A DNA stretch of 64,000 bases. It comes from Bacteroidota bacterium. Its GTDB lineage: Bacteria > Bacteroidota > Bacteroidia > B-17B0 > Aurantibacillaceae. A program made the position numbers and the translations under genes. The notes below the pieces were generated by a model that was not told the DNA's origin, searched no databases, and was given only the letters and a program-made list of their open reading frames with translations. Numbering within the stretch: position 1 is the stretch's first letter; each line of letters opens with the position of its first letter. Shown one piece after another: positions 61,912-64,000 of the stretch. The stretch is from the NCBI GenBank assembly GCA_018267655.1, contig JAFDYB010000034.1, positions 1 through 64,000 on the forward strand. The letters are read 5' to 3'.

Positions 61912-63660
61912 TTATTGAATTATTATTTTTCCCGATTTAATTAACGATTGCCCATTTTTTACATGATATAAATAAATGCCTGCACTTATGTTGGGTAATT
62001 CTATGGTTTGTTTACCGGAATAAATATTTGCTTCATAAACCATTTGCCCAATTGAATTATAAATGCTCATGGTTAATTTGGTTTTAAGTGAATAAGGATT
62101 AATATCTACATTTAAATTAGTATTGCAAGGATTTGGATATAACGAAAATTCGAAATTATTTTCTTGTTCTTTTAGTCCTGTAAGCACTCCTATTTTTGCA
62201 ATAAAAAGATCGGAGTAATATCCTGCCCCGCCACAAGTTAGTGTAGTTGTTCCAAAGGCTGCATTAGCAGTAATTTTTCCGGTTATTCCAATTTCTCCTG
62301 TAGTGTTTACGCTTATTCCCATACTTTCATCGGCGTAAATACTTCCAACATTTTTTACCCAACTAAGCAAACCTGTTGAAGTATATTTTCCAAGAAATAT
62401 ATCGTAATTATTGCCTCCTGAATTCGTATTTGTTACCGTATAGGTAACAAAATTGCATATAGTTCCATTAAATATACCGGTAAAAAAAACATTACCGCTA
62501 CCGTCGCATGAAACGCCTCTACCCATTGACCCTCCTGCATTATACCCTGCATTTTTTGCCCATAAAGCAGTTCCCGATGGGTCTAATTTTGCAATAAAAA
62601 AGTTAGTATTATTCCCAATGTTATTTAAAGTTACTGTACCAATAGATAATGTGTTAGCATTGGTATATCCTGTAAAAAAAATATTTCCGTTACCGTCGCT
62701 GCACAAGGCATTGGCTTGGTGATTGCCTCCGTTTGCTATAGCAGATTTTGCCCATTGCTCGTTCCCATTATTATCATATTTTGCAATAAAAATATTGTTG
62801 TTAGCTGATGCAGATAGTGTGGTAGAACCAAAAGCAATAGTTGAGCCTAATCCTGAAAAAAAGCCGCTAATAATCACATTATTTGATGGATCAACAGTAA
62901 TTCCGTTTCCGGTATCACCGCTTGAAGTAGAGCTAGAGCCTAATGTTTTTGCCCAACTTAAAGTACCCGAAGAGGAATATTTAGCAACAAAAATATCAGT
63001 TCCCAAAAAATAGGTTCCAGGCGCGCCGTTATTGGGGCTTGTTAATGTTGTGCTGCCAAGCGACATTGATTTACTGCGATAAATACCTGTAACAAAAACA
63101 TTACCCGAATTATCAACCGCAATAGCTTTAGCTAAGTCGGGCATATTTCCGCCCGCGCTATTAGCCCATAAAACATTGCCAGAGGGGTCTAATTTTGCAA
63201 CAAACATATCGCCCGGCGTGCTGGCGCTTGTGTCTTTTGCGGTTAAAGTGTACGTTCCAAAAACGATTCGATTCATAAAGAAACCGGCTATATATACATT
63301 TTTTGATGCGTCTGTTGTTATTGCATATCCAATTCCTCCGCCACCGTCTAAACCTAAAGTATTTACAGGCGATGCAAATGCTTTTGCCCATAATACATTA
63401 CCGGAAGGGTCTTGTTTTGAAACGTAAACGTTTGCAAACCATGGGGTAATAGTATTTAATGTAGTGCTTCCAATGGTTAATGATGCAGGAAAAGTTCCGG
63501 TTGTATAAACATTTGCATCTGCATCTAAGGCGATAGCGTTACTTACTTCGTCGTTTGCGGCATTGCCGGCACTTAACGCCCATTGCCACGAAGGCGCTTG
63601 AGCGTTAATAAAAAGACATTTTAAACTAAGTGTGATAGATAGTAATAAGATTTTTTTCAT
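61912..63660 (-). CDS. Secreted SBBP-type beta-propeller protein with T9SS sorting domain
   Basis: A 582-residue protein from ATG 63660, where a clean signal peptide begins (MKKILLLSITLSLKCLFINAQ). The body has about eight repeats of the form ...FVAKLDPSGNVLWANSAGG...AKAIAVDNSGNVFVTGIY, the SBBP beta-propeller pattern. The T9SS type A domain ends the protein (FSLYPNPCNTNLNVDINP, IYNSIGQMVYEANIYS, GIYLYHVKNGQS, GKIIIQ). It should be a secreted surface protein of unknown ligand. It lies upstream of the response regulator/kinase pair but a hairpin separates them. Confidence 0.9.
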   Translation of the reverse strand: MKKILLLSITLSLKCLFINAQAPSWQWALSAGNAANDEVSNAIALDADANVYTTGTFPASLTIGSTTLNTITPWFANVYVSKQDPSGNVLWAKAFASPVNTLGLDGGGGIGYAITTDASKNVYIAGFFMNRIVFGTYTLTAKDTSASTPGDMFVAKLDPSGNVLWANSAGGNMPDLAKAIAVDNSGNVFVTGIYRSKSMSLGSTTLTSPNNGAPGTYFLGTDIFVAKYSSSGTLSWAKTLGSSSTSSGDTGNGITVDPSNNVIISGFFSGLGSTIAFGSTTLSASANNNIFIAKYDNNGNEQWAKSAIANGGNHQANALCSDGNGNIFFTGYTNANTLSIGTVTLNNIGNNTNFFIAKLDPSGTALWAKNAGYNAGGSMGRGVSCDGSGNVFFTGIFNGTICNFVTYTVTNTNSGGNNYDIFLGKYTSTGLLSWVKNVGSIYADESMGISVNTTGEIGITGKITANAAFGTTTLTCGGAGYYSDLFIAKIGVLTGLKEQENNFEFSLYPNPCNTNLNVDINPYSLKTKLTMSIYNSIGQMVYEANIYSGKQTIELPNISAGIYLYHVKNGQSLIKSGKIIIQ

Positions 63661-63791
63661 AAGATTTTTTTTCAAAAGTAGGCACTTGATGTGAGGTGTG
63701 AAATACGAAGAATTACGTATTTAGCATAAAGCTAAATTATTTATGCTTGCTCTAAATTTATTACAATAATTTTTTTGTCTTTAAATGCAGA

Positions 63792-64000
63792 TTAAATCCA
63801 ACGTTTGCGACGAAAATAATAGAGCATAGCCATAATAATGCCAATCATTACAAGCCATACACTCGCATACCCGTATTTTGATTTTAGTTCGGGCATGTAT
63901 TCAAAATTCATTCCATAAACACCAACAATAAACGTAATGGGTATAAAAATGCTACTCATTATAGTTAACACCTTCATTATTTCGTTCATTTTATTGGCAT
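63792..64000 (-). CDS. corA: CorA-type magnesium/cobalt transporter, C-terminal part
   Basis: The end of a CorA protein whose beginning lies outside the window. The frame is open to the edge (ANKMNEIMKVLTIMSSIF...). It shows the first pore helix with the ion-selectivity GMN motif (VGVYGMNFEYMPE) and the second membrane helix (YASVWLVMIGIIMAMLYYF), closing with the basic tail RRKRWI. This layout is diagnostic for the family. It transports Mg2+ or Co2+ across the inner membrane. Confidence 0.9.
   Translation of the reverse strand, partial: ANKMNEIMKVLTIMSSIFIPITFIVGVYGMNFEYMPELKSKYGYASVWLVMIGIIMAMLYYFRRKRWI

Noticed and set aside
1-64000. tRNA genes or CRISPR arrays
   Set aside because: No cloverleaf-like GC-rich 75-base stretch with a GTTCGA-type loop and no regular short repeats with spacers were found in the intergenic gaps.

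Overview
The window is a 64 kb piece of a low-GC (roughly one third G+C by eye) chromosome from a member of the Bacteroidota. Supporting signs are three secreted proteins with type IX secretion (T9SS) C-terminal sorting domains, promoters of the form TTG-N20-TAnnTTTG, little use of Shine-Dalgarno sites, a short NuoG of the kind found in this phylum, a CarB without its C-terminal regulatory domain, and Bacteroidota-style DUF4369/TlpA and DUF6132 proteins. It looks like a Flavobacteriales/Sphingobacteriales/Chitinophagales-type genome, but the genus cannot be named from sequence alone. No rRNA, tRNA or CRISPR array was seen.

Layout. 1-802: the broken end of an IS630-like insertion sequence (orfA plus the start of a frameshifted orfB running off the window). 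864-5929: a patatin/beta-barrel outer-membrane protein, then a + strand group of ABC permease, tpiA and prmA. 5960-20147: a complete 14-subunit respiratory complex I operon on the - strand, in the order nuoA B C [methyltransferase] D E F [ORF6N] G H I J K L M N. Two non-nuo genes are seated tightly inside it. 20148-20623: intergenic, with a decayed T9SS-tail-like fragment. 20624-29496: a RidA-family protein, then lpxH, an M1 peptidase, a TlpA-like lipoprotein, gatB and a 'SpecificRecomb' membrane protein. 29695-37956 (+): carB, a haem c lipoprotein, ruvX, hutI, aroC and a T9SS cargo protein. 38051-42340: ferredoxin-NADP reductase, an O-antigen ligase-like protein and two exported proteins of unknown function. 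42341-43293: a gene graveyard with a degraded toxin-antitoxin pair. 43294-45709: YqeY, a T9SS cargo protein and trmB. 45770-48644 (+): a lytic transglycosylase lipoprotein and a small cassette DUF6132 / rhodanese / rhodanese / membrane protein / thioredoxin. 48756-52768 (-): a run of dapA, DinB-like, phosphoribosyltransferase, alpha/beta hydrolase and serine hydrolase. 52977-55135: two conserved-looking exported proteins of unknown function. 55180-55341: a 162-bp MITE-like element with 21-bp terminal inverted repeats. 55433-64000: purL, a response regulator/histidine kinase pair, a T9SS beta-propeller-like protein and the C-terminus of a CorA transporter cut by the window edge.

Most of the window is housekeeping: respiration (nuo), protein synthesis (gatB, prmA, trmB, yqeY), nucleotide and amino-acid biosynthesis (carB, purL, aroC, dapA), envelope biogenesis (lpxH, O-antigen ligase, transglycosylase) and cargo for the T9SS. 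The parts most worth a second look are the two insertions into the nuo operon, the MITE-like element, the decayed toxin-antitoxin locus and the rhodanese/thioredoxin cassette. I did not find convincing evidence for a wholly new multi-gene system. The best candidate for new biology is the methyltransferase placed directly in front of nuoD.
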